NCBI GenBank assembly: GCA_036768485.1
Contig: JAVLUZ010000652.1
Span: 124,001 to 188,000 of the forward strand
Source: Mermis nigrescens
Lineage: Eukaryota > Nematoda > Enoplea > Mermithida > Mermithidae
Length of the DNA stretch: 64,000 nt
Reading direction: 5' to 3'
Notes under the pieces: model-generated
Databases searched by the model: none
Told to the model about the DNA's origin: nothing
Seen by the model: only the letters and a program-made list of their open reading frames with translations
Made by a program: the position numbers and the translations under genes
Shown: in pieces, positions 36,747-48,981 of the stretch
Layout: each line of letters opens with the position of its first letter
Numbering within the stretch: the first letter of the stretch is position 1

Positions 36747-37159
36747 ATGGCTTTTGAAGAAGTATTAGCAAACTCTGAATAGCCTAATTTGACTGAAAAG
36801 GAAGTAAGCGAATTTTTTACTGATCTGGAAAATCAAGAATGTCTTACTGATGATGAAATGAAAGAGTTTTGGTTCCTAAGGTTCCAAAAATCGAAACTTC
36901 TGAAATGATTGCAGTTTTAGCTAAGCAGGAAAGAAATTGTACGGGTCTAGGAAACGACTTAAAGCGACAAAACATGCGCTTGTACGGACTCAAGCTGGAT
37001 CGATACGTATTGAAAGTCGTTCTGGCAAAGTTGAATGAAAGGAAGGAGAACCCAGAAATCGCCGAGATTTTGGATATGGTCCCATCGGGAGAGCAGAGGA
37101 GGAAGGCTGCTGAAACGTTTTACGATCAAAGGCCGAGAAAACGAAAATCGCTTGCCTAA
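36747..37159 (+). pseudogene. Small basic-tailed element protein, broken
   Basis: ATG at 36747 starts an acidic N-terminal part (residues such as LTEKEVSEFFTDLE) interrupted by TAG at 36780. A frameshift near 36868 leads into a 95-codon basic part with LAKQERNCTGLGNDL, YVLKVVLAKLNERKENPEI and a nuclear-signal-like RPRKRKS end. No family recognised. A TGTAGCTACA box lies about 50 nt upstream and the hairpin terminator 19 nt after its stop. Confidence 0.6.
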
Positions 37160-37177
37160 TTATTTTTATTACCCAAA

Positions 37178-37199
37178 CCCAACGGCCCTTTTAAGGGCC
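37178..37199. terminator. GGCCCTTTTAAGGGCC hairpin
   Basis: An internal copy of the TIR palindrome, 19 nt after the stop of the gene ending at 37159. It shows that the motif is tied to gene ends as well as to the TIRs. Confidence 0.5.
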
Positions 37200-37329
37200 C
37201 CATATGTGCAGAAGTGGTTGATTTTCAACTACACAACATCAACTGTACTGTGCGTATGTCTTAGACGTCTCCTGGGTGAAATTTCGGGTGTTTCTTCTAG
37301 TCCTCTTTGAAGAAGCCTTTTCTAGATTT

Positions 37330-38054
37330 TTTTTTCGGATCATAATCATAAAACCGTTGCAATAAAGAGAGTTTTCGTTTCAGCAAACACTTCCTCCTCC
37401 TCATCAGTACTTATAACTTGGGGTCTCCTCTTTTAGACGCGCTTTTTCCTATGCGTCTTTTGTACCACCCCAGGCTTTACAGTACGTTTAGTACCTACAG
37501 GCTGTTCGCCAGACACTGTACTTACAGCTTGTTCAACGATGCGGACAGGCAGTGGTTCAGAAATTTGCCTTTTTTTGTTGTTCTTCTAAAACATTTTGTT
37601 TTTTAGAAATATCGGCTAGAGCTAATAAATTGAGATCCGATTTTTCTTCAGGGGAATTACAAATTTTTTCGATTTTTCATTACGGAATCGAAAAATTCGC
37701 TAGGTACAACATACATCTTACGCACATTAATTTTTTCAGAGCTTCATCAAACGAATTAAACAATTCGGAAGGAAAATTTTGGGATTCAGACAAAATGATT
37801 TTCTGATTATCAGCTTTAGTAGTTTCAGGCAGTGAAAGCAAGTATAAACTAGTTTCGTATTTTTCGCAAAATTCAGGATTTTGAGCGCAAAAACTTCCGT
37901 TTAACAAATGGCGACAAATTTGGGTCAAAACGTCAAAAAATTCTGGAGGCGCCTCTTTATTTAATAATATACGTAAATTCTTTTTAGTTTTCTTTTCCCC
38001 CAGAAGGCGAAAAAATGGTTCGGCCCCCTTAATTATTTCTTTAGTAGAAGACAT
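37330..38054 (-). pseudogene. Polinton small conserved protein, broken
   Basis: An intact 124-codon start at 38054 contains LRILLNKEAPPEFFDVL and QICRHLLNGSF, resembling a small protein commonly found beside Polinton capsid or polymerase genes (alpha-helical, with a later hydrophobic or basic tail). Two adjacent stops near 37675-37682 are followed in the same frame by further coding-like sequence (SPEEKSDLNLLALADISKK). After a frameshift comes a basic tail (KRTVKPGVVQKTHRKKR) and an acidic patch. The original product was probably about 230 residues. Function unknown. Confidence 0.55.
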
Positions 38055-38078
38055 CGTTTAATAATAATTTACAAACGG

Positions 38079-38585
38079 TTGTTATATTTATACCCTAAGT
38101 TCCAAAAAATCATTAAGACTTTAGTTATAAATATTCTAGAACTAATTTCAAAAGCTGTACTCAAAATGAAATTTATAATTTACACTATTATTTTTATTTT
38201 TTGGAAAATTAGAGGCAGTTTAACTCGATGCTACACAGAGCTTCTTAACATTTCAAGATATGCGAGATCAATCTATTTGAAAGATAAATGTCATTTTCAG
38301 GTTGACGACTGGAAAAACTTTACACAACAGTATCCACTCCGCAAAACATTGTCTTTTGATCCACCATGCGAAAAACGTCTGAAAGTTGATGAAAATTTCC
38401 CAAGAATTAACGTTGAAGGCCGTTGCTTAGAGCCAACACGTAGACATAGGGAAGAATTATCTACCATTCCAACTGAAATAGCAAGCTGTATAGCATTATT
38501 AGTAATGCTAACTCTTATTTACATGATACGTTTCATCAAAAATGAAATCCTAAAAAGAAATGCTAATGAGTCCATAAAGCTCTAA
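38079..38585 (+). CDS. Putative membrane protein, 168 residues
   Basis: An uninterrupted frame with a hydrophobic segment near residues 30-45 (KFIIYTIIFIFWKI) and a second near 137-155 (ASCIALLVMLTLIYMIRFI), separated by a charged middle with several cysteines. An internal ATG at residue 30 could be the true start. It diverges from the gene at 38054. No family recognised. It is unusual in being intact. A splice-acceptor-like TTTTCAG at 38294-38300 leaves open a different exon structure. Confidence 0.45.
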   Translation: MLYLYPKFQKIIKTLVINILELISKAVLKMKFIIYTIIFIFWKIRGSLTRCYTELLNISRYARSIYLKDKCHFQVDDWKNFTQQYPLRKTLSFDPPCEKRLKVDENFPRINVEGRCLEPTRRHREELSTIPTEIASCIALLVMLTLIYMIRFIKNEILKRNANESIKL

Positions 38586-38751
38586 TATTCTGGAGTTTTC
38601 AACCATTTTCCTTGCTGATATTGAACATTATTTACTTATATATCGTGCGCAATGATTTAACAGAAAAATTCGTCGGTATTCATTTTTTTACATTATAACA
38701 AAAACGCTGAAAGTCTAAAAAAATCCGACATGCGCAAGCGCGGCTGCTTTT

Positions 38752-39756
38752 TCACATAGTCATAACTATGACTGCCAACACAGCCATTTTCAGGTTGACC
38801 GATATATTCATTCGGCTCACAGCAGCGGCCAACGCTTTCATCATCATGGCTCCTCGTTGCGACGGTGGCATGGCACTTGCTCCTAATATGTAATAGGCCA
38901 GCAGAACGTCGTTGGACATCGTGCTGAAAGAAGCATAGGTTTCACTATTAAACATGTACAAAGGAGCATTTCATCGAAAAAATATCAAAATTTTCAGCGC
39001 TTCGCGCCGTAGGATTGTTATTTTTCATAGTATATTATTAGAAAGAAATTTTCTTAAAAGTTCGAATTTTACAAGCTTAATGGATAGAGCATCTCAGGAA
39101 ACGACAGGAAATGTATTTTTTGTGCGCCGGCGAACATATCTCAAAATATAGGGTCCCCAATTTTGAACCAGCCCTAAAAAAGTCCTGTCTATAGTCATCA
39201 TAACATTCTATTATTGCAATAATAACTGTACAAAGTGGTAAGTTATTGAGAAAATAATACTAATTTACCACAACTGTTCCACCAAGCTGCTTTTATTTTC
39301 GGCCAGACCCGGCTGTGATGTTGTGGCGGCCTTTGTGCCCTTGCCAGTCATCTTTGATCGACCTGCCGCAACGCCGCGTCCAGTTAGACCTGGTGGAGCG
39401 TTGAAGACCGTCGCCGGAGGTGCCACGTTGCCAGCTGGCACAAAGTGACAAAGATTAGGCACGCCACAAAAAGCGGATGGTGGCGGTTGCTGAGCCATAT
39501 AAGCACCCAAAGGTGCTATGAATGGAAAACATAGAGCGCCTACTCCGCGACCCCTTAGTGACAATCCCGTCGATGGCAAGCCCATTGGCGGCAAGCCAAT
39601 TTCTTGTACACCTGCCCATAATGGCTCCTGCACGGCAGGTGGCGCAATATTTGACTGCCCAGCAGGTGTATTTTGCCTAACGAAACCTGGTCCGTTTCCT
39701 GCAAGTTCCTCGTCATCGCTCATATGAATTAAATTTATATCTTCGTTCGTCGACAT
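38752..39756 (-). CDS. Intact two-exon gene nested in the element, 219 residues
   Basis: Exon 1 (39269-39756) starts at ATG and ends at a GTAAAT donor; exon 2 (38752-38923) starts after CTTCTTTCAG. The join keeps frame (660 nt, 219 residues plus stop). Exon 1 encodes an acidic start (NLIHMSDDEELAG) and a long Gly/Pro/Ala-rich part (GLPPMGLPSTGLSLRGRG, APPGLTGRGVAAGRSK). Exon 2 encodes an alanine/methionine-rich hydrophobic tail. A TATA-like CTTTATAATG lies upstream near 39795. The coding sequence is GC-richer than its surroundings and undamaged, so it may be a later acquisition. Function unknown. Confidence 0.5.
38960..39240. repeat. Dispersed repeat fragment in the intron of the nested gene
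   Basis: Contains GCGCTTCGCGCC and neighbouring sequence resembling host repeats near 14229 and 18995-19030. The shared host repeat suggests insertion after the element integrated. Confidence 0.4.
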
Positions 39757-39983
39757 CTCGCAAAATTACAACTATATAACAAATTAAGAGCATTATAAAG
39801 TCGCAAAAAACGACGTATTTTGATTGAACTTTGCACGAATATCTACTACAGAGTTATTAAAATAGGCATCCTTGTTAACGTGTAAATTGCAGATGATATT
39901 TCAAAAATAAATATGAATAAAGGAATACCCATTCGGCTCTAATTTTTTATTTTTTTAATTTTTTAGTTTTCTAAACGAAAAGT

Positions 39984-40353
39984 TCACATTTTATTCAAAT
40001 TTATCATTAAATTTTCGTAGCTGATGCAATTTTTATCGTTTTGGTTCAGAATTTGAAGTTTTTTAATATATTTTTTGGCCATTCCTTTATCGATCGGAAT
40101 TTCAATTTCGTCGGCTATTTTTTCTCCTTCAATGATGCGAATAAAATTTTCATGTAAGTAGGCGCGCAATCTCGAAGCATCAATGCATCTATGTAAGCGC
40201 TTACACGTTTTGAACGTGCATTTTGTGTAATTTACACCTTTTAAGCCTTCAGCAAGACATGCTTCAACGAAATCAAAAGCGATCAATAATCTTTATAGTA
40301 ATATGATCAGCTAGAAATTGCTCAGCGAGAGAAAATGAAGTCACAAATGGCAT
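39984..40353 (-). pseudogene. Element protein of unknown function, frameshifted
   Basis: ATG at 40353 starts a frame (FVTSFSLAEQFLADHITIK) that shifts near 40290 into a longer frame ending at 39984. The longer part holds FVEACLAEGLKG, three cysteines (KCTFKTCKRLHRC) and a basic region near KKYIKKLQ. No family recognised. It is divergent from the polymerase gene across the TGTAGCTACA cluster at 40423-40538. Confidence 0.5.
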
Positions 40354-40422
40354 AATTGATGAACAATAGTAAAAAACGCGCATTATGTATTCATAGTATA
40401 ACAAGGTACGATTAAAAAGTTG

Positions 40423-40559
40423 TGTAGCTACAGAATGATACCGTTTTGGCGCGTTAATCAGAAACGGCGTTAAACATTGTAGCTACAAAATGTGACCGAT
40501 AAGAAGCGAGATTAGAGGCGCGAAAATATGTAGCTACAAATGAAGTAATAAATATACGT
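40423..40559. promoter_or_regulatory. Divergent promoter with three TGTAGCTACA palindromes
   Basis: Palindromes at 40423-40432, 40478-40487 and 40529-40538 lie between the minus-strand gene at 40353 and the polymerase start at 40596. A TATA-like AATAAATATA (40548-40557) follows the last box, about 40 nt before the polymerase ATG. Confidence 0.65.
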
Positions 40560-42037
40560 GATTTAACGTGTGAAATCAATATTTCTCGACATGCAATGGC
40601 GACTTTGACCGATTTATCGAAATTGAACGATGTGATTAAATCGAAGATATGGGTACGAAACGAAGCGCTGATCGGTGTTTTATTGAAGAAGGTGGTCGAG
40701 TATGGTGCACAGAATGCGATAACTGGCGAGTTTTGGGCGACGCTTATGGAAGATGGTTCCTCTCAGCAACTTGCACAACCTACGATAAATCGACAAACGC
40801 TCCAAACCCTTCTAGAGAGTGATCTTTGGATCGGACAGTCGAAAATCGCCTCCTCCATCTTCAACGAGTACCTGCAGCTACCCCCAGATGACCAACAGAA
40901 TTTCGCTACCCCCGAATTTTGGGCCGAAATCTTCAAAGGTTTCGATGAGGGTAAACATAAAATGAATCATAAACAGGAATGCACAGCATGTGGTAGGAGT
41001 TGGAGAGGGGGTATGATCCAGACCCCCGAATTAAAACTTTTCTTCAAAAGCACCTGAAATTGATCGAAAATCTAGTTTTGACGTTTTGCTTATTTTTTCA
41101 CTTCACTCTTCCCAAACCTGTCCTGCTGTACATCTAACGATAAGGAAGTTATTTATAAATATATTTCTCTATGAGCAACTTGTAAGCCTAAAAAATGTCA
41201 CTAATTTCAGAGGAAGAAATGCCTATTGCGGATTTCTACGAACTGGGCGAGGTGTCGAATTTACGGGTCTAACGTTTCAAGGCTCAGGCTGTTGGATACA
41301 ATGTGCGTTTCAAAAATTTTGACCCAGCCCAAGAAAACATGTTCAATCTGCTTCCGCGACTTTTCGACTCGATTATAACAAGAACGACTGCAGAATATGC
41401 CGAAAACGATCGAGTGGGGTTGGAAATCAACCATCCTAGCCTAGATACGGCAGTGTTGGTCCCTTTTGCGCCACTAAAAGACATGCTCGCGGAAAAAGTG
41501 CTAAGCATAATCGAGCGAGTGCAGCAATCGAACACAGAATTTGCGTTTAATGAGGCGATGCATATAAAGGTGGTGGTTGTAAAGAAGCCTGCGGGTCGGA
41601 GGAAAGAGCCGATATGAAGGGGCAAACACAAGAATAGTTAATTGGAACGAGTGGTTCGCCAAAGGCACAGGACCACATGGAGGCTGTTTTTTGCAAGTGA
41701 ATAAAAATTGATTTTTTTATCAATTTTTTTCGCTTAAAATTAGGATTTTTGCAGATTTTTAACAACAACGACATGCTATGCCTGCCAAGAGCGATTGTCA
41801 CAGCAAAAGCAAGGATCTACAATCATCCTCAATGGGAAACTATACGTAAAGGCGACAGAGACCGGTAATTTAACATTATTATGCATGATTTTTAAGGGAT
41901 ACTATCTTAATCGTTAAAAAGATATTTGAATGTTTTTGGTCGAAAGCTGTCAAATTTCACTATTTTTATGTTTTACAGTGTTTATCTAAGATGTTCAAAA
42001 TTTTTTACCAGCCCCTAATTCAATGTTATACATAATA

Positions 42038-42145
<108 letters not shown>

Positions 42146-42898
42146 TCTTTTAACAGCATTTTAATCATCTTTTGTAACTTTGCTCATAATTCTCATTCTA
42201 TACTTCATTTCAGAAAAATCCTACAACGAGAAATGGCGAAAGAGCTTATGAGACAGGTGGGCTTGCAGGACCATCGAGGGCCGTGTGGTATTGACGAGGC
42301 CAAAAAGATGAAAGACTTTCTCACGCCCAATTACCAGGTGCAAATTTACTCAAAAGATGCTTTTATCGCCTTGATTCACAAAGCTCCCGAGGCAGAAAAG
42401 AAAATTTCTCTGTACCTTCATGATGGTCATTTTGATGTCATAACAAGGATGCCCGCTTTCATAGGACAATCGTATTTTTGTGAAAAATGCGACAAAGGTT
42501 ACAGCAATATTGATGAACATAGCTGCAACAAGGGTGGTTGCCCAGGATGCAATCGGCCCCAGCCATGCCCAATTGTCAGCTGGACAAAATGCCAGGATTG
42601 TAATCGGTGAGAACGTTTTTCTTTATTTTCAAATTTTTTGGCAATCTTTTTGAATTCTTTCAATTATTTTAGCTGGTTTCCTAGCATCACTTGTTTCCTC
42701 AACCATAAAATGGGCTTAACAAAGAAGGCGATAAAAAGCGAAAAGTGCAGTCATCCTGTGAAGCCATGAAACGGTGCAAGGATTGTGGTCAACTTATCAA
42801 ATCAAAGCAAAAGAAGGGCCACAAGTGCAATCATTTTTACTGCAGAACGTGCAAGGCTGATGTGCCCAAGGAGAACCATGAATGCTTCATTAGAGTAG

Positions 42899-43384
<486 letters not shown>

Positions 43385-46300
43385 GAGTTTTTCAGAAATT
43401 TCTGTCCTTTTTCCAAAAGATAAATAAGAATAAAATATATATAAAAGTAAAAGAATTGATTATTTTTAGGTCAAAAAGGAAGATTCGGAAAAAGAAAAAA
43501 CCCGAAGGCCCGTTTTCATCTTTTTTGATTTTGAAACGAGACAGGATGACGAGTACAAGGAGAACAAGCTCGGAATGACCTTCAAGCACAAACCCAATTG
43601 CTGTGTGGTCTACCGGCGCTGCGAAACCTGCAAGGACAGGAAAATCGGAAATTGTGAAAAATGCGGTCAAAACAGGAACGTTTTTATGGGTGAATCGTGC
43701 CTCGACGACTTTGGAAAATGGATATTTTCCGAAGAAAATCGAGGTGCCACCGCCTTAGCCCATAATGCACGATCCTTCGATGCCAAATTTTTGCATGAAT
43801 ACTTGCATCGTAAAAGGACAGTCAAACCAAACGTTGTCGCAAAAGGTATTCTTTTTAGAGTTTTTTTTTCAGAATTTTAATTGTTAATTTTTCTAGGCAT
43901 AAATATTATACTCGTACTTTATGTATTTTAATGTTTCAACATTTTCAGGGCTCGAAATTATCATGCTGGAAGCCAACAATATTCGGGTCATTGATACGCT
44001 CAATTTCCTACCCTTGCCACTGTCAAGCTTCCCAAAAACGTTTGGAATGACGGAATTGAAAAAAGGCCACTTTCCACATCTTTTTAATCGACTGGAAAAT
44101 TGGAACTATGAGGGACCACTGCCTGCTGCTGAATTTTATGCCCCACGGTACATAAAAGAATAGGCGAAGGCTGAATTTGATAAATAGTGAGATTTTGACT
44201 TGAATTTCCAATTTTTTCATACAAAAACTAATTTATTAAAATTGCTGGAAAGTTCCAAGAATCTGCTGTTCAATTTTCAGCACAAGTTGCTGACATACTG
44301 TGAAAGTGATGTCGATATATTGGCGAAATACGCCCTCAAATTTCGAGATATATTCTTAAAGTTACGATTCTTTTTTATCTCACTATAACTTTGTGCTAAT
44401 TTTTTAGAAATTTCCCAGGAAACGGGTGTCGATCCGTTTTTAAAATCTCTTACAATCGCCTGAGCATGCAACGTTGTTTTTCGCCAAAAGTTCCTTCAGC
44501 CAAATACTATAGGGAATGTGCCCTATGGAGGGTACAGGCGAGAAGAGAATCAGTTTATCACTGCACTAAAATGGTTCAAATGGATCGCCCATACACAAAA
44601 CATACAAATACGACACAAACTGATTGGCGGAGAGATAAAAATCGGCAATTTCAAGGTTGATGGCCTGCATGAAAAGACTGTGTTCGAATTCTATGGGTGA
44701 TAATAAGAAAAATTTTTTTGTTTTTAACACTCAAAATTTTACTGTAAAAACAAGATTTTCGTACAGGTGGCACGGCTGCCCAAAGTGTATGACTAAGCAG
44801 AAAGATGTCATTGCTGACCATAAATCGACAGCTGAAGAAGCCTATCAGGTAAATATTTGCATTTTTTGCCATTTTCGACGAAATTCTACATTTTTAATAA
44901 TTTTTAGCGAAAAACGGATAGGCGTGAAGCACTCAAAGCTCGAGGGTGTCAAGTCATCGAAATGTGGGAGTGTGTGTTGCGAGAAGAACTAAAGAGAAAT
45001 CGAGAGATGAAGGCATTTTTCGATTCTGTCACGATAAACGGGCCAATGAATCCCCGTGATGCGTTCTACAGAGGGCGAACAAATGCAGTAAAACTGTACC
45101 ACAAGTGCAAAGAAAGCGAGAAAATTCACTATGTGGACATCATCCTTGGGTGTGTAAAATGGGTAAGTTTTTTTCTCATTTTTCTCCTGAAAAAGACAAA
45201 TTTTCTTATTATATTCCTTTTTTACTAGGGTTGTTCCCATTGCGCCACCCGGTAATAATCACAGAAAATTTCGGAAACCTCACCAATCGACCATATATTG
45301 GCGTCATCAAGTGTAAGGTTGTACTGCCTCAACAACTCTACCATCCTATCTTGCCTTACCGCTCAAATGGAAAGCTGCTCTTCCCTTTGTGCCGCACCTG
45401 TGCCGAGAACCCAATTGACGCCTGTGATCACACTGACGAGCAACGAGCCCTCAATGGGGCGTGGGTCTCCCTTGAACTTTACAAGGCCATGGAAAAAGGA
45501 TATAGGGTAAAAAATACAAATTCAAATTATTTAATCTATCGTTTGATTTAAAATGACTTATTTTTAAGATTGTTAAGATCGAGGAAGTGTGGCATTACAA
45601 GGATACAACGCAGTATGATCCTGAAACAAAATCGGGAGGCCTATTTGCCGAATACAGCAAAACATTCATACGTTTGAAGCAGCAAGCGGATGTATACTCT
45701 GCAAATGCACAATCGGATTAACAAAAACCCGAATACGTTGCAAACAACGAACGAGTGGAAGTTGTGAAGCTGATTCCCGCCGAAATTGCAAAGAATCCGG
45801 GTCTTCGTGGGTTGTCGAAATTACTGCTGAATTCATTTAAATTTTCTGTTTTATAATCTTCATTATGGACATTTTTGAATGAAACAAGTAAAAAACGTTA
45901 ATTTTTTCAGTTTGGGCAAAGAAACAACATGACCCAGATGGAGTATTTTAATAAGCCAGCCCAATTCTTCATCACCATATTGGATGATACAAAAAACGTG
46001 ACAAGTGTTCTATTTTATGGCGATTCCTTAGCATGCACAACATACAAAACCGATGACGAATTTCTCGAAGCGCTGGCTAATACGAAACCCATCATTGCCT
46101 TATTTGTCACCTGCCAAGCCCGGCTAAAACTGTACAGCTACCTCGAAAAGTTGGAGGAACGAGTTTTATATATGGATACAGGTACCTATTCTTTTAAAAT
46201 TTCAATCAGAAATTGTGTTTTTTTATTTTACTTTCGGAATAATACATAGAATTTCAGTGTTTTCATATAATAATGCTTAAAAATTGGTCTTTTTATTAAA

Positions 46301-46831
46301 CGTCAAAGTACTTTGTTTTTTCAGATTCGATTATCTACCTCACATCCCCAGGAGACACCTATGACGTTCCAACTGGCTGCTATTTAGGAGAGATGACAAA
46401 CGAATTAAAAGGATTCGGTGTGAATGCATACATAGACGAATTTACCGCGGGCGGCCCTAAAAATTATGGCTGTCTAGTGACAGACGGACAGAAAATTGTA
46501 CATGAAATCATAAAAGTGCGAGGCTTCCGAATAAATGCAACATCCATAGATCAAGCTAATTTTGAAAATTTAACAAAAGATGATATTCGCCTTTGTAAAT
46601 GACGCGCCTATTATTAAAACTGTCTTTGAAAATCGTATTTTACGTGATTAAGAACGTGTTGTATATACCGCAAAATGTAAAAAAGATTACCGTGTTGTTT
46701 ATAATAAGCGTGTTTTATTCAACAATTTTGTTACTTTGACATACGGTTTTTGAAAATAAACGTGAAAAAAGATTTGTAACTCCGCCTTTGCCGGTCCCCA
46801 GCCCGGATGTGAAAGGAGGAGGGCTGAAATC

Positions 46832-46842
46832 TATAAATATTA
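46832..46842 (+). promoter_or_regulatory. TATAAATATTA box before the basic protein gene
   Basis: Lies about 32 nt before ATG 46874. The identical 11-mer precedes the major capsid gene at 49830. Confidence 0.55.
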
Positions 46843-46873
46843 ATAATTCATTAATCAATTTAAATCTTCAAAA

Positions 46874-47199
46874 ATGGAGGGAAATATGGAATTGAGAAAA
46901 CGTCCTTTTAACGGAGGAGGAAAAGAGACCTTATGGGCGGACAATACGACCGCCTATTGAGTTATGTGGGAGGAATCTGTATCGCCCCATGTACCCTCTC
47001 ATGATACATTTATGTCATTTTTGTCAAAAAAATTCGTCTGAAAAAAGACGTTTTCGAAACAAATTTAGGAAAATGGTATTTTATCGTTCAAATGTGCCCA
47101 AGATGTTGTGAATATAATCGGGCATCCCAGGATGGCTGGAAACATGGTGATTAAGAAATATATTGCTCAACAGGTTGAAAAAGCGAAAAATGGCTTGTA
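46874..47199 (+). pseudogene. Small basic (core-like) protein, frameshifted
   Basis: ATG at 46874 begins ELRKRPFNGGG; a shift near 46920 leads to EEKRPYGRTIRPPIELC and an Arg/Lys-rich continuation (EKRRFRNKFRKM). A second shift near 47040 may continue to GHPRMAGNMVIKKYIAQQV, ending at 47199. Composition and position beside virion genes fit a DNA-condensing core protein; this is inference, as no family was recognised. Confidence 0.45.
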
Positions 47200-47202
47200 A
47201 AG

Positions 47203-47214
47203 TTATAAATATGA
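47203..47214 (+). promoter_or_regulatory. TTATAAATATGA box
   Basis: Lies about 30 nt before ATG 47243, with the same core as the boxes at 46832 and 49830. Confidence 0.5.
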
Positions 47215-47242
47215 GCGATATCTGACAAAAATTATCTACAAA

Positions 47243-47569
47243 ATGAGTTCTCAAGGTGAATTGACTTATAATCATTTTGTGACCAAGTTGGCTGATATAG
47301 CCTGCACGAGGTACATCACTTCACATGATGTGCAAAGCATTGTCTCCTGCTTTTGGAGTTTGCTCACTGAAGAATACAAATAAAATTGCAAAAGCATCGA
47401 TAATCGGAAAGCATTTTGGAATTTTGCGCTTCATGTGAAACGATGCCTAATAAATCGTGAAATCGAGCCCATTTTAGATTTTTGGCGATATTTCGATCAA
47501 AATGGCAAAAATACATGGGAAAGCATGTATGAAAATTGCCTAAACGAGCGAGTTAGTCGCGCATTATAA
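47243..47569 (+). pseudogene. Element protein of unknown function with one in-frame stop
   Basis: A 108-codon frame from ATG 47243 to TAA at 47567-47569 is interrupted only by TAA at codon 47 (47381). It is rich in aromatic residues and cysteines: YNHFVTKLADIACTRY, SCFWSLLTEEY, FWNFALHVKRC, LDFWRYFDQNGK. No family recognised. It lies between the basic protein and the integrase and has its own TATA-like box. Confidence 0.55.
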
Positions 47570-47874
47570 ACGATTTATTCGAATTGAACAATAAAAAAAC
47601 CAAAAAATTAGCGCCTTAATAAAAGGCAGTACAATAAAGTCAATTTTGCAAAACCTTGTTATGGAAAATAAAGCAAAATACTGTAGCATTTTCTTAAGCA
47701 TACACAAGGTTTCGCAGAACAGACTATAGCTGCAAACGAATCTGTCCTGAGGCAGACGGCTTTAAATACGTGAAGTTTCATCTGCTGGCGCCACCGTGTC
47801 GCTTTTAGATATGAAACCAGGCGCCGATCGGGCAATGTTTATAAGTAACGAAGGCATCGAGTGCATGATAAAAA

Positions 47875-48981
47875 ATGGAGAAAATTCCAGAAAAATTATA
47901 TTATGCGCCTGATACTGGTTATATCGGTATTCGTGGACTCTGGACCCGCGCTAGAAAAATTTCGCCAAAGGTTAAGCTTAAAGATGTAAGCGCTTGGCTT
48001 CAAAAGCAGCCGACATACAGTATGCATAAACAAGCTCGCAAGACATATAGTAGGAATAAAGTTTTAGTCAGCGCAATAGATGAACAGTGGCAAGCCGATA
48101 TTGTAGATTTTGCAAACACTGAGCAAATTGAACGATAATTACAAGTATCTCTTAACACTGCATTGACCTTTTTTCTAAATTTGCATGGTCTATTCCATTT
48201 AAAGTCTAAAAGCACAAAGGATGTTTTGCAATGCATTCAAGAAAATTTTATATGATGGCAGGAATCCGTATAAATTACAAACAGACGAAGGCAAAGAATT
48301 TACAAATGAGCGAATTTCAGAAATTTCTAAAGTCTGAATTTATCGCTTTTTCTCACAACACGAAGTGAAATGAAATCAAGTCGTGGTTGAACGATTTAAC
48401 CGAACGCTGAAAGAGCTTAATGTGGCGATACTTTTCGCAAAACAACACATACAGGTACATCGATACTATAGGCAAATTAGTGGAAAATTATAATTCATCA
48501 TTTCAACGAACAATAGGGATGGCACCGAAAGATGTTTCGGGAGAAAATGAGCAAGAAATTTTAAATAGGGCATTTAGAATCGAAGCAAAAAGTGTAAAAT
48601 TTAAATTCGATATTGGGGATAAAGTGCGAATAAGTAAAGTTAAGCGGACTTTCGAAAAGGGGTATTGGCCTAACTGGACAGAAGAGTATTTTATTGTAGC
48701 AGAGAGGTTCGACAGGAATCCGACCCGTTTACACCTTGAAGGATCAGATGGATGAAAAATTGCAGGGCATTTTCTATGAGCCAGAAATGCAGAAAATTCG
48801 CGTTTCAGCCGATGATTCATTTGTGATTGAAAAAATACTGGAAACTCGTAAAAAGAATGGTAAAACAGATTATTTAGTCAGATGGCGGGGTTATGGTCCA
48901 AAATTTGATTCTTGGGTCTCTGACGTAATTAAATTATACATATTATTATTTAGTGAATTAAAAAACAACAAAGATGGATGA
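47875..48981 (+). pseudogene. int: Polinton integrase with chromodomain, frameshifted
   Basis: The N-terminal part (87 codons intact) has SAWLQKQPTYSMHK and the first catalytic region WQADIVDF. Later pieces in shifting frames include LQTDEGKEF (second Asp), VVVERFNRTLKEL (catalytic Glu), GDKVRISKVKRTFEKGYW (SH3-like C-terminal domain) and a chromodomain, SFVIEKILETRKK..YLVRWRGYG. At least four frameshifts (near 48140, 48255, 48360, 48755) make it dead. It would have joined element ends to host DNA, with the chromodomain steering to chromatin. TTTATAAGTAA lies about 37 nt before its ATG. Its 3' end overlaps the start of the minor capsid gene. Confidence 0.9.

Noticed and set aside
47640..47730. 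MITE copy inside the Polinton (AACAGACTATAG at the right)
   Set aside because: Only one end resembles the MITE family; no partner end was found.
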